Below, piece after piece: positions 46,893-59,149 of a DNA stretch of 64,000 bases (its first letter is position 1; every line of letters begins with the position of its first letter). The notes beneath the pieces are model-generated. The model saw only the letters and a list, made by a program, of their open reading frames with translations, had not been told where the DNA came from and made no database searches. The translations under genes and the position numbers were made by a program. Source of the stretch: Cryptomeria japonica (lineage: Eukaryota > Streptophyta > Pinopsida > Cupressales > Cupressaceae); the NCBI RefSeq assembly GCF_030272615.1, contig NC_081414.1, positions 525,262,137-525,326,136 of the forward strand, written 5' to 3'.

Positions 46893-49800
46893 AATCATAC
46901 TCACACAATAACTCCACCCATCTCCTTTGATGAGAATTAAGGTTAGGTTGAATAAATATGTACTGCAAGCTCCGATGATCATAATGAAGCTCAAAGTGAT
47001 GTCGTAAAAGAAAGTGTCTCCATTTCACTAGTGTGTGCACCACTGCTGCAAGCTCAAGGTCGTGAGTAGGGAAGTTAAGCTCGTGAGTCTTAATTTTCCT
47101 AGACTCATATGCAACAGCTCGACCACCCTGCATAAGTACTGCTCCCAAACCATCGAAGGAAGCATCTATTCTTACCACAAAATCGACTGATGGATCCGGC
47201 ACAACAAGAACAGGTGTGCTAGTAAGTTCCTTTTTGAGTTCTTGAAAGGCCTTCTCACACTTTTATATCCACTCAAACTTATTTCCCTTTCATTGAATGG
47301 ATGTAATAGGGTGTGCAATCCTAGATAACCCCTCAACAAAGCGTCTATAATACCCTACTAGGCCCATGAAGCTCCTGACCTCTGTCATAATGGTTGGCGT
47401 TGGCCAATCTCTGATAACTCTAATCTTTGATGGGTCAACTGAGATCCCATCACCTGATATGACATGTCCTAAATATTGGACCTCTTTATGAAAGAAGGAA
47501 CACTTAGACAAGTTTCCATACAATTGATTCTCTCTCAAACACTGCAATACCTAACGCAAGTGCTCCTCATGCTTTTCCTCATTCTGAGAATATATCAATA
47601 TATCATCGAGGAAAACAATCACAAATCTATCAAGGAAGGTACAGAGTACACCATTCATGAGACTCATGAATACTGCTGGAGCATTTGTATGGCCAAAAGG
47701 TACTATTGTGAACTCATAGTGGCCATATCTAGTTCGAAAAGCAGTTTTGTGAATATCACTTTCCACTATCCTCAACTAATGGTACCCTGACTTCATATCT
47801 ATCTTTGAAAACACTTTGGCACCCTATAACTAATCAAATAAATCATCAATCCTAGGTAATGGATACCGGTTCTTAATGGTAGCTTTGTTTAACTATTGGT
47901 AGTTCATACTTAACTGTAGGGATCTATCCTTCTTTGCGAAGATGACTGGTGCGCCCCAAGGGGAGACGCTAGGATGAATATGCCCTTTTTCTAAAAGTTC
48001 CTCAAGGTGAATCTTGATCTCACTAAGCTCATTAGTGGTCATCCTATATGGTTCTATCAAGAATGGCTCGACTCCTTGTACAAGATCTATATGAAAATCA
48101 ATCTCTCTATGAGGTGGCATACCAGGTAGCTCGGAAGGAAACACGTCTACAAATTCCTTAAGAATATGATGATCATCAAGTGAGGGTTCCTTCTCATCAT
48201 CTTCTTCCCTATCATTAATAGTGATGGAAAATAACTAACATCCATTTTGCATGCTCCACTTAAGTTTCATAGCAGAGGTCATATGAAGGGATATGGATCT
48301 CTGAACTCCTGAAATCACTGTGGAAGTGTCATGATCATCTACGCACTCGATCTTCTTCTGTCGACAATCCATCTTGGCTCTATGAGCATATAGCCAATCC
48401 ATGCCAAGAATAATTCCATAAGATCCTAGCGGTATACCTTGAAGGTGTGCTATGGTGGTCATACTCCCAATCTAAAGCTAACAATCCCTAACCACTCATT
48501 CAATGAAAACTCTAGCTCCTGAAGCTAACTCAACCTCCCAACTAACATCCTACCTAGTTGCCACTAGCTTGCAACACTCCACAACTAATGGAGAAATAAA
48601 AGAATCAGTAGCTCCTATATCAAATAGGATAGTAACACTACTACCTCTGATCATACCTCTGGCCTGATGTTCATCTTGGCAGTTGTCCACCACTGCAAAA
48701 AATCTATGGGACTTACTCATGTCATCAACTGTAGGCTCTAAACCTACCATGCACTGATTACCTTCCATTTGTCCCTGTGGGAACTCTCTCTCCATGTGTC
48801 CCATGGTGCCACAAGTAAAGCAAGTGCCACATGCCTGAATCTAAACACCCTGTGGCCTAGAATACTGTTGTCCTCATGTCCTACTAGATCCACTAAAACC
48901 ACCCTTGGTGGACTTCTAAGTCTATGTTGGAGGTGTGTATGGAACGTGTGGTCACTGATCACATCTATGACCCTATGTCTACCATTGTTTGGGCTTAAAT
49001 ATTTGATGTCCCTATAGAGGCCTATACCTCTGATTCTGCTAAGACTATTGCTGAGGGTGCGAGGGTCTGTAGGACCCCAAATAATGTCTGCAATTGCCTT
49101 TCCAATGGGGTATCTGAGACTCAGATGATTGTGGTGTAGGGTTTCAATTCTTAAATTGATCTCATGTATCATGTGGCTTACCCTAAATTTCCTCTGCTAA
49201 TAAAGCCTTATCCATGACAATTTGAAGGCTCCCTGGAGCTGCCATGTGTACGGGTCCTGCTATCTCGACATTCATTTCTCTGATAAAAAGGTTTAGAAAT
49301 TTCCCATCCTTCATGTAATCCACATAAGGTAGTAGCTCAAAGAACTTGCTCTCATATTGTGACACTGTGAGTCCCTTCTGCTAAAGGTCACGAAACTCAT
49401 CAATTTGGCGCTGCCTAAAGTGCTCTAACAAGTATCTATCTCTGCACCTCTCCAAGAAGGTACCCTAAGTGAGTGTCTCGACCACTATGTCATTCTTTTA
49501 TTCCTCTTTCCTCCACCATGTGGAAGCTGACCCTCTCAAAAGATGTATAGAAAAACATGCTTTCAGATTGCTCTCATAGGGACTCAATCCGAAGAACCTC
49601 TCTAAGCTCAAAAGCCATGACTCAGCTTCTACCCCATCGGTAGGTCCTGCAAATGAAGGTGGTTGTAGGAGTAGTAGCTCTATGATCTAATCTCCCAAAT
49701 CACGGGGTTCTCTCTCTACAACCACTAGTGCTATAACTGGTGGTGGCTCTAGTAGATGAACTAACTCTAGCTCATGCTCAGCCTATCCCTCGACATGGCT

Positions 49801-50079
49801 AGGAGGTGGACTCCTACTCCGTTATCTAGCTATTGATCTATGACCCTCTAAAACCTGTTGTTCTTCCTGGTGACCTACTGGAGGTAGTCTATCCTAGACT
49901 ATCCCTATCAGGTTCTGCAGTGCACTCAATAAGTCTCGATTTGGGTCTAGAGGTTGTTCGGGTTGAGCTTCCTGATTCCCTTTAGGAACTGAATCTTCCT
50001 ACCCAACATCCTCACGTGCCATGCGAGCACGTCTAGGACCCCTTTTGTGTCTACGAGCTTGTCACGTAACCGAAGGCAT
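46893..50079 (-). pseudogene. Split Gypsy (probable chromovirus) gag-pol, N-terminal piece
   Basis: From MPSVT (50,077-50,079) through RNase H to the insertion of E, all recognisable blocks fall in one minus-strand frame. Gag (SPYESNLKACFSIHLLRGSA, then SQYESKFFELLPYVDYMKDG), a knuckle with its last Cys changed to Phe (CFTCGTMGHMEREF, near 48,805), protease (ILFDIGATDSFIS, near 48,610), RT (EPYRMTTNELSEIK, then [22 protein letters not shown] near 47,600, and [12 protein letters not shown]) and RNase H ([30 protein letters not shown]). Stop codons interrupt it in at least a dozen places. Confidence 0.85.
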
Positions 50080-50146
50080 CCTACATCAGCCATTAAATTT
50101 TTTAAGCGAAACGTAATGGAAAAAGGTTCCTAGTGTTGAAAACCCT

Positions 50147-50158
50147 GCTCTAATACCA
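50147..50158 (-). other. Primer binding site, split Gypsy
   Basis: GCTCTAATACCA on the plus strand, complement of TGGTATTAGAGC, one transition from the tRNA-iMet site, followed by the LTR start at 50,162. Confidence 0.75.
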
Positions 50159-50161
50159 AAA

Positions 50162-50907
50162 TGTAGTGCCCAAACTTTAGGGCAAAAACACAACAATTTT
50201 TTTTAAAAGGCTTAATCATTCGTGTTTACATAATGTAAAGATGCGGTTACTCACTTAGTGCCACTAACTTTATTATCCTAGAGTCAACTTAATGTGATCT
50301 TCAATGTGAACGATTACATGCTTTATTTAAATTTTAATTAAAATGGCAACATGCAATGTACATTGACTATGTGGGGTAAGTTTAACCCCTTAAAGCAATT
50401 GCTCTACATTACACTCAATGGGGAATAGTTCTTCAAAATAAATTAAAGATACCATCCGTAGAGTTGACAACGATACTTTAATTTGGTTAATTAAATTATT
50501 TATTAATTCACAACTAAATGCTGGAAATAGTTCCATTCACTTAAAATATAACTTTCCAAATGATTATAATCCAATTCCCCTTGAAATAGCTATTTAAGTT
50601 CATTTCGTTTAGAGTTAGTTTAAAAACTCAATTAATACCATTATAACTTTATTGCTAAATGTATTTCTTAATAGCGAATTTTCCAACTTTATTATATTAA
50701 TATTAATTTAATAGTCGTATGTATCTATTTGCTGACTCGGTCATTTTACTATTTCATTATTATTACCTCCCTCCCCCATTTTACTATTTTTAAAATTATT
50801 ACAATTCTTGGGTGTTAATATTAATTTATTAACCCAAGGTGTCCATTTATAATTTCTATAAATCTATATGTGTGTGTACATATGTATGCATATACACATA
50901 TATATAC

Positions 50908-50940
<33 letters not shown>

Positions 50941-51059
50941 TGTATGTATGTATGTATACATACATACATACAAAAATACATATATGTATATATACATATG
51001 TATATATATACATACATACATACATACATACATAAATGCATATATATGTATATATATAC

Positions 51060-51105
<46 letters not shown>

Positions 51106-51110
51106 ACGTA

Positions 51111-51141
<31 letters not shown>

Positions 51142-51268
51142 CTGTATGTATATATAGATATATATGTATATGTATATCATATGTATATATGTATATATAT
51201 GTACATACATACATATACATATACATATACATATGTATATATACATACATATGTAATATATATATATG

Positions 51269-51299
<31 letters not shown>

Positions 51300-51520
51300 G
51301 TATATATATGTACATATATATGTATATGTATATATGTATATATGTATATATATGTATGTATGTACATATACATATATGTACATATGTACATATACATATA
51401 TGTACATATGTACATATACATATATGTACATATGTACATATACATATATGTACATATGTACATATACATATATGTACATATGTACATATACATATATGTA
51501 CATATGTACATATACATATA

Positions 51521-51566
<46 letters not shown>

Positions 51567-51611
51567 CATATACATACATACATACATATATACATATATA
51601 CAGTGTTTCTA
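50162..51611 (-). repeat. 5' LTR of the split Gypsy, with embedded microsatellite
   Basis: The plus strand starts TGTAGTGCCCAAAC, next to the primer site. AT-rich to about 50,867, then the microsatellite. The expected outer end (GGGCACTACA-like) is not seen before Tat-2 begins, so this LTR is probably interrupted or truncated there. The 3' LTR is not in the window. Confidence 0.55.
50868..51602. repeat. Microsatellite (TATGTA/TACATA family), 0.73 kb
   Basis: Purine-pyrimidine alternating array of TATG, TACATA and TATATA words. From about 51,363 to 51,530 it has a higher-order 24-bp unit (TACATATACATATATGTACA and four more bases) repeated about seven times. All six frames are open across it, an artefact of its composition. 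Confidence 0.95.
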
Positions 51612-52705
51612 CACATGAATGTCATGTGTATTAAGCTAATTAGCAAGTAAGAAAAAAAAAACAATTCCTAACTAATTAACAAACAAACAAACACAATCAA
51701 TGAAAATCAATACGAAATAAGGAATGAATTCAAATAAGAAGTCCCTCATTATGCATCTTTGCTTCCATTGTGCTTCTTCGATTTGAGTGGTTGGTGGCTC
51801 TCAGGTATTACACCAATTTCCTGCATACAAATACTTTGAAGACTGTGATTCTGAAAAAGCTAGATACTAGATTGAATTGATGAAAATGATGCTTAATTTA
51901 TAGATTTTCAACACAAAGGAGGTGAGAAATAGAACTCAAGTGTTGATTGATAGATAACTGAAATTGATTGATCAGTAAACTAGTCATGATTGATTTGTTA
52001 ACTCAATAGATTGACTAGTAAACTCATTTGATTGATCAGTGAACTGAATAGACTAGGGAGATAACCTAATTGATGGATTAGTAGACTGAATTGATGGATT
52101 AGTCATAAAAAGCTGATTTTGAGTTAAAAAGGATGATTGATGAGTTAATTGATTAGACAACTAATTTGATCAATCAATTTTGATTTAGCATGTGTTGTAG
52201 GAATTTGAAATTGAATTTGATTTTCATTTTCAATTTGGATTTAAATTTGGTCATTCAAATGCTGAAATGCACATGAAATTAACTAAAATTCAGATTTGGT
52301 GAAATGTGAATTTGGAAATGTGAAATTAGATGAAATGAATTGAAATTCGAATTTGGGGAAAATGAAATGAAATTAGTTGGAATTATAATTTGGGGAATTG
52401 GAGGAATTTAATTAATTAATTTAAATAATTTAAATGAAATTAATTTAAATAATTTAAATGAAATTAATTTAAACTTAGGAGATTGAATTAATTAAATAAT
52501 AAAGATTATTTAATTAACTATTTAATTAATAATTGAGATATGGTTAACTGATTAAAATGACTTGAGAATATAAATAGAATAATTAGAAGTGTTGAAGGGC
52601 GATGATTAGAAGAAATAATTAGTTTAATCAAGTAATGAAAGAATTACTTAATTAAATAGACGAATAATTAGTGTAGAATTAACGAGATATTTTTAGGTGT
52701 CTGCA
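51612..52705 (-). repeat. Tat-2 3' LTR
   Basis: The right end GGTGTCTGCA (52,696-52,705) gives TGCAGACACC on the minus strand. It aligns with 61,012-61,990 through shared words such as 'gtggctctcaRgtatt', 'atagattttcaacatag', 'gattttcattttcaatttggattt' and TTAATTAA tracts. It contains an internal degenerate repeat of about 24 bases built on 'attgattgatcagtgaact' (51,940-52,110). The left end is estimated from alignment. Confidence 0.65.
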
Positions 52706-52723
52706 TTTGCCCCTCTTTGACAC
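52706..52723 (-). other. Polypurine tract, Tat-2
   Basis: Complement of TTTGCCCCTCTTTGACAC, that is GTCAAAGAGGGGCAAA directly before TGCAGACACC on the minus strand. Confidence 0.7.
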
Positions 52724-53239
52724 AATGTCAGAACAATGTTGTTTCAAAGAAAATGAAAAGAAAACTACCCCAGTATGCCCCGATAACACTTAGGGTATAA
52801 ATATGCCCCTTTAGGAAAAGTGGTCAGAAAATTGTGGAATGAAGACCAGTTTTTTGGAAATGTGCTAGATAGTGATAATATGAAATTTCAAATGGTTTCG
52901 ATCTCATTTCCTATGTCTACAACTGCATTGAAGTTGGAGGGGTCCACGGGTGTTATGTTGAGAAAAACCTAAATTTTGAGCTTATAAATTGAAGATTGGT
53001 ATTGATTTGAGCTCATTTGCACTATTTTGTTTGGCAAGAAGTCCTTAAAGATATTAGTGCTTTCGGCGTCCTTGGAGCGAAATTGCAAGTCACAGAGCAA
53101 GGCTGCATTTATCCGAGCGAGTGCAGTCTTATCAGAGACCTCCCGGCACTGGTGGCATGGTGAGTTGCATGATTTATTGATCATTTATGTCTATTTTTTC
53201 AAAATTTTCAATCATTTGATGATATGTACTTTTTCATGA

Positions 53240-53475
53240 GTTTCGCATTTGAATGTCGATTTTGCTGCAATTGATATTATTATTGCATAATTGATTCAAA
53301 AGTACCGCATTTGATGTTTTACATCACACTTGCTTCTCTTGATTTGCATTTGCAAGTTTTGCTTTGCATTTGATAATTGTGTTTCGCAATTGCTAAAAGT
53401 AATTCACATTTGATAAAATCATTATGAAATTGATAATTTTACTTCACAATTGACATAAGTATGCCGCATTTGATT
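53240..53475. repeat. Cluster of CGCAATTG/CGCATTTG words (PMD-2 intron)
   Basis: About ten copies of a 10-12 base word with core (T/C)GCAATTGAT or CGCATTTGAT in 230 bases, for example 'ttcgcaattgct', 'ccgcatttgatg' and 'ttcacaattgac', spaced irregularly. The complementary word recurs at 60,302-60,916. Confidence 0.7.
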
Positions 53476-53766
53476 GTAAAGGCAATTTTTCTTATGCGTC
53501 CTAACAACTTGATGATGTAACTGACTCATCTGTATGTTTTCCAAATGTAGGCGCATTATCTAGTACTGCTTGCTAGACATACGAGGCCAGATGGTCTTGA
53601 TCAACATCATGAGTTTTATCTAGAGGATACCTCTTTATTATGATATGTTGGATTGTATTACATAGTACATTTGCCTAAGGTTATGGCCAATAGGGCCACG
53701 ATTACTACTTTGATTGAGCGGTGGCATTCAGAGACATGTTCTTTTCATCTACCAATAGGTGAGGTG

Positions 53767-54539
53767 TGTTGGCATATGCACACTCCAATGAGACATTGTA
53801 GGTGATTGAAGGTTTTGTCATTGATGGCAACCTTACAATCCTATGACACTGGCAAGGCAATCCACTGGCACCAACAAAGTCAGATTCTACACCGGCACTG
53901 GCAGTGAAAGGAAGCATACCAGCACAAAAGCCGACAGGAATTTTGTTTATTATTATAAAATCATTGTAAGCTGACTTGGCAAATTGTAAAATGACTCATA
54001 TATATAAGAGATCATTGTAGAACAATTATGTAAGCATGGAGGAATGTCACTAGGCGAAATAAGGCAGACCTATCATGCGAATTATAGGTTAAGGATTTAT
54101 GTAAGAAGCAGAGCTATAAACCAGTACTGGATCTGGCATAGTAGATGCTATTTTGAAGCAGTACAAGACATTGAATTTATATAATCCATTTTATAAGTCA
54201 GTGAGACTTCCCATTTTGTAATTGAGCAGTGAGTTCTAGGCACTTGGCCTTCCTGCATGTGCAGGCCCCTCTTGTAGCAGTAATATTCTCTTATTGGCTA
54301 GTAAGTGAATATTGTGGGTCACAAATCCCACCGAGGTTTTTCCCACACCGGGTTTCCTCGTAAAACTACTGTTTTATGGTGTGTTTTTCATGTGGTTGTT
54401 GTTATCTCTATTTATTGCATTATTTCTTGTTTACCGGTATACTACATTAATATGTTCTACATGTTTTAAGTTAAGAAAATATTATTACCAAATAGATATT
54501 GATTCACCCCCCCTCTCAGTATCTGTGGGAATCCTAACA
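53767..54539 (+). repeat. Solo Copia-type LTR inside the PMD-2 gene
   Basis: 773 bp, TGTTGGCATATGC...AATCCTAACA, with exact 5-bp target duplication AGGTG (53,762-53,766 and 54,540-54,544). It has the TTTTGTCATTGATGGCAACC box near its start (53,813-53,832), a TATA box and the C-rich U5 box (TTCACCCCCCCTCTCAG, 54,503-54,519). No internal sequence. Confidence 0.9.
53999..54008 (+). promoter_or_regulatory. TATA box in the solo LTR
   Basis: TATATATAAG in the middle of the LTR, the expected position for a Copia promoter. Confidence 0.5.
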
Positions 54540-55511
54540 AGGTGTCCATCACACTTGAGGATGTGTGGCATATCTTACACATTTTGATATTTGGTACATG
54601 AGTTACTTTTGATTGTCATGATGGTGTTTTTGCTTTGTGTACATTGTTTGAGTGTGAGGAGTAGGATCTACATATTCGTGGTCATTACGAGATTCATTGG
54701 GATGATTATGATTATGATGATCTCACTATTGTTCTTGCTTTCACTGTTGTTGGATTATTGATTCCTGATAGACATGCCCATGTTTTTCCTGTTGGATGGG
54801 GATGAGTCATACATGATATGATTATTGATAGACGTGTGTTTTCTTGGGGTCCTTGTCTTCTTGCCACTTTGTGTCATCAGATGCATGGGATTGTTTACTT
54901 GCAGCAAAAATTAGTTGGATGTGGCATTAATTTTCTCAAGACATGGGCTTGGGAGCACATAGCTATCTTGCGTCTTGCATTACATATTGATTTAGAGCCA
55001 GATCAGCCATATGCTTACGAGTACATTATTGGTGTGAGACATAGGGCATCGAGTAACATCTTATATTAGTGTCATCAAATTGATATTTTACAGCATTTCT
55101 CATGCAGACCTTATCTTACTTTCCCCGGTTGAACTGATGATGCTCAACATCTTCCTTTTTGTCGACAATGGAGATATCTTATTGGTTGAGATGTGGGTGG
55201 TCACAGGGTTATTGACATGCATCTTCCTGGCCGTGTACTTAGACAGTTCAGGAAGGTACAGGGTATTCTGGATGTGACAACTTATTTTGCTCGCACTACT
55301 TGAGAGGTTGGTGATTGGGGTGTTTGCATGCAGCCTCATGTTGCTATTGCTGAGTTTGATGATCTTTCTCCTGTTTTGTGGGGATGGTGTGTTGGGGTAG
55401 CGGATCTAGGGTCCACATCATAGTATAGTGTATGGTGGATATGACACAGGCCTATACCTTTGATAGATCTGACAGTTCCCATTGGTGCTCAGTAGATTAG
55501 ATATGGCAGGG

Positions 55512-55690
55512 GTCCCGAGGGGAGAGGGATAGGTGGGGGGAGAGATGGAGGTGGTAGAGATGGAGGTGGTGGAGGTGGAGGTGGTAGGTGGTAGAGGTGG
55601 TATAGATGGAGTTGGTAGAGGTGGAGATGGTACAGATGGAGGTGGTATAGATGGAATTGGTAGAGGTGGAGGTGGTATAGATCTGATAGC
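55512..55690 (+). repeat. GGTGGAGGTGG-type minisatellite in PMD-2
   Basis: Degenerate 9-18 base repeats of 'ggaggtggtagaggt' and 'ggagatggtacagat' on the coding strand, giving a Gly/Asp/Arg-rich stretch between the PMD core and the acidic tail. Confidence 0.8.
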
Positions 55691-56380
55691 AGTGGTTGCA
55701 GAGTAGGTGGATAGTGGAGAGGAGGATGTGGATATTAGCAGAGAGATTGCATTTATGAGCAGTCCTGATGAGGGTGATGAGTTGGGATCAGGCTCATTGA
55801 GCAGCAATGGGGATGAGGGTGGGGATGATGGACATGATGTGGAGATGCCCCAGGTTGTAGAGTCTAGAGGTACAGAGAGAGAAGATGAGGGTGGATTGGG
55901 AGATTGAGTTAGGTATTTAGAGGACCTAGTCGCTACTTTGCATCAGCGGCAGATGGAGGATAGAGATCAATATCGTCAGGCAATGGAGGAGTTCACTGTA
56001 GAGAGGGATTAGATAGATGGTGAGAGAGATCGACTACAAAGGGAGAGGGATGAGGCAGTTAGGAGAGCTCAAATCATCATGGATGCATACGATCAGTTAT
56101 TTGGGCTGGTGTCAGAGGCATGTAGCCAGGCAGATTGATATTTTTTTGTTGCACAGGAGGCTATTTATTATAGGCAGGCTTATGAGAGAGTTATTCCTGA
56201 GGGTCAGAGGGAGCCTAGTTTTAGTGATTTCATGGGGAGAAGATCAAGTCAATCTACCTCTCGATAGACTAGCAGTGGAGGAGTGAAGGGTCCACCTAGG
56301 GCATCGTTAGGACAGACTGGAGTTAAGCGAGATGTACCTACTTATAGAGGCAACATAGGTCGAGAGATTGGATATTTATG

Positions 56381-57499
56381 TTTATGTTGTAGATACGATG
56401 TATTTTGACACATTTCTATATGATATATGATATGCATTCTTGATGAGCTATTTGATGATGAGATTCATGGTATAATGTTTCTTTATTGTGTTTTATGCTA
56501 TTGTGATTATGAATGCAATGAGAGTGTGGTATCATGTAGTGATGTGATGTACCTTTATTTTGCGATGTATAATGGTTGATGAAATTCTTATTATAATGCA
56601 ATGGACTAACATTATGAAACGATATATATAAAAATGTAATGTGATGATGTTTATTTTTGTGTGTCAAAATAGGTGTTGAAAATTGTGAATTTGGAAGAAT
56701 TGTTAGTTGTTAGACATAGAATAGATATGAAATTATTAATCAATTGAATCAACCTTTGTTTATTCCAAATTTATATATGATAGAGATGATTTGATAGAAT
56801 TTTGATGAGGAGGTCTTCATTGCTTTATTCGTAGTGCAATACATTATCATCATTGAGCCTTATTATGTAACAATGGAGCTTATTACACCAGGGTATGAGG
56901 AACCAAGATGTATAGATATTTCATTACAAAGAAACAAACATGTAGCAGACAAGGAATGAAACCTCCATTCTGGGAGTTACACTAGGGGTCAAGGTATTTG
57001 TGGCATTCATAAGCTGAATGCTCCTATCACAGACACCCACTAGAGAAATTGCCCCGGAACTTCATTGGTTCAAACAACAAATAACAAACAAATAAAATGA
57101 CCATGCCCATCATGGATCCTCTAGTCACTTTTTGGACATCCTTGAGTAGCTAAAACAAATGATCTTTACCAATTTGATAAAAAGAGTCAACCAAAATAGA
57201 CAAAACTAAGCAGTTAGACTGACTGTGTCTTTTCTTTGATATGTTTGATGTGATTTTGATAATGTCTAGTTTCAAAAGTTTTGGACCTCGTTTAAGATTG
57301 ACCTGTCTGGTTTTGAGTGTATCGATTCTATTTAAGACAAGATGTTGATCACGTTTATAGTTTGATAGTGATTCAATAGATTAGACAGTTGATCATCTTG
57401 ATTGCAAATGTTTTGACAAGATAGTTGTATCCTTTGTTTAACTTCGTGTGAAGTGTTTGTTGGATATTTGCTAGGGTGTTTAATTCTTGTGAGATAATT
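56381..57499 (-). other. Tat-2 non-coding segment
   Basis: No gene is seen between the end of the PMD gene and the gag-like minus-strand ORFs. AT-rich, with 'tgatgtgatg' words near 56,440-56,650. Confidence 0.5.
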
Positions 57500-58690
57500 T
57501 ATTGCAAGGGTATGCAATAAATTATCAAGGGTATGCCTAATACATTAATGTTTGCAACATATGGTGAAGTGGTGGTGTATACTGGCATTGTTGAAGATGC
57601 TTGATTTTGCATTGTACTGATACCACTACTAGGTGTTGTGAAGTAAGTAAACTGAGGCACTATGTTATCCTGAGTAGACCCAAAGGGACTGGTATGTCCA
57701 TGTTGTATCCCTTGGCTACTATTTGCAAATCTAGTTGATACTGATGTAGTTACTTGTGGAGTACCACTGACTTGTCAGTTGAACATGGGCATTGATTGGA
57801 ACCTTGTTGGAGTAACCCCTAACATTGGTATAAAATTTATAGCTTCTTGCATTGTGTTTAACTGAGTTGGAGCCATTTGTGTTCTTTAGGAAACACTTTG
57901 TGTAGGAGTTGTTGTTGTAGATGCATTGGACATTTGTGTCACATTTATATTCATTGTCACTCCTAGTGGTGTTATTATGGAGATGTTGAAATTAGGAGGC
58001 AACTTTTCTCCATTTTGAATCAAGAGAGATAGATACTTGTCTCTATTGTTGTTGATAAGGGTGTTGATTATCATTAAGACTTGAGGGTCTTGTTGGGCTA
58101 CCTCTATTTCCTCTTCTTTTAACCCTGTTTGCATCTCTTCTATTGTTGGTATTCTATTAGGATCTGTCAGTATCAAAGATCTATTTATTGATTGAGAGCT
58201 TGAGGTTCCAGTTGTGTTCATGTTCCAAGTTGGGTTATAGTATGGGTCACTGTTTGGATCCATCTGATTTTTTGCCTTTTGTGATCTTGACACTCTATGA
58301 CTCACTATGATCTCCTAATTGCAAATGGTAGATTGATATGGATGCAAGACTTATGACTTAACTATGTATGCAATCAATGAATAATGACACCCTTATAAGA
58401 TTACTGGCGAGGAATAAGACTATCTACCATAAGGTTTTTGAAAAATTGTTGAAATTATTCTTGTTCTCTTTGTTCCTTGATTTCTTTTGCTAGTTTTGTA
58501 TCAAGGCAGATAGATTTATGGATTTCGTAATCTATGACAGCTTCTACTTCTTCATATTGTGGAAGATCAATTCTTACTTCCCAAGCAAGATTGTCCAAAA
58601 CATCAATTATCTCTAATTGATCATTGTCTGGTCCAAGATTGGGTTGTTCGAATGGAAAATCATTGTCTCCTTTTAGACCCATGCAAAGGA
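57500..58690 (-). pseudogene. Tat-2 gag-like minus-strand ORFs, unrecognised
   Basis: Two linked blocks. 58,682-58,455 begins MGLKGDNDFPFEQPNLGPDN and is acidic (EVRIDLPQYEEVEAVIDYEI). 58,305-57,886 begins MSHRVSRSQKAKNQMDPNSD and contains TDPNRIPTIEEMQTG and a Gln/Thr/Ser-rich tail that continues past a stop to about 57,550. Position directly downstream of the 5' LTR side suggests gag, but no knuckle or capsid signature was seen. Confidence 0.4.
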
Positions 58691-59010
58691 TATGTTCTTA
58701 AGAGTTCAATGATAAAAAGGACTATGGTGAATGCTTAATTAAGACTATGCAAACTGATTTGGGTACTAAGATGAGATCTACAATGTAAGGACTCTATTTT
58801 ATGAGGAGTGTGAATGGTGGACTCTATCCTAAGTTGAATGCAAATGATAGACTTTACTCTCCTAATTGTGAGGACATATGCAAGACGTGGATGAAAAATT
58901 TAGACTATGTATTCCCTATATGTGCAAGGACCTATGATCACATGAAGCACCATTTTCTTCCATACTCTTGAATGTTTAGAAAATTTTGTTGAACTTGTTG
59001 GACGTAAACA

Positions 59011-59149
59011 CTTAGTTGTTCTCTTGAAGTTTTGGCTCTTGATTGTTGAGAAACTTTTGGTTGATGTTGGTATGAAAAACTTGGTTGTTTTCTTGAATTT
59101 TTGGTTCTTGATTGTTGAGAAACTTTTGGGTTGATGTTGGTATGAAAAA
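59011..59149 (-). repeat. Tandem duplication, about 70-bp period
   Basis: Two copies of a 69-70 base unit (59,011-59,079 and 59,080-59,149) sharing 'cttgattgttgagaaactttt' and 'tgatgttggtatgaaaaact', with the start of a third. On the minus strand they would encode a repeated 'KFLNNQEPK' stretch. Confidence 0.8.

Larger units (their letters stand above)
53040..56380 (+). pseudogene. Plant mobile domain (PMD) gene, antisense in Tat-2, split by a solo LTR
   Basis: Opposite strand to Tat-2. A candidate first exon ends at a GTGAGT donor (53,160), and an intron to 53,550 (CCAAATGTAG acceptor) leads into exon 2. Exon 2 contains IERWHSETCSFHLPIGE (53,715-53,765). The solo LTR 53,767-54,539 interrupts the family motif, whose remainder (VSITLEDVWHI) starts at 54,543 in the same frame. 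Later blocks are FSWGPCLLATLCHQMHGIVY and FLKTWAWEHIAILRL (54,838-54,980). The tail has a Gly/Asp-rich repeat, an acidic stretch and a coiled coil (55,700-56,130). Stops include TGA where family members have Trp (54,602 and 54,803). Non-functional. The first exon is tentative. Confidence 0.75.

Noticed and set aside
48744-49172. A 142-codon minus-strand ORF beginning MIHEINLRIETLH as a separate gene.
   Set aside because: It overlaps the gag-protease of the split Gypsy in another frame. The knuckle and protease motifs are in the main frame, so this is a shadow.
50821-51664. Several 200-270 codon ORFs on both strands, made of Tyr, Ile, Met, Cys, His, Thr and Val.
   Set aside because: They arise because the TACATA-type microsatellite has no stop in any frame. 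No real protein is implied.
53240-53475. CRISPR-like array of short repeats.
   Set aside because: Repeats are 10-12 bases, degenerate and irregularly spaced, in plant-type DNA with no cas genes.
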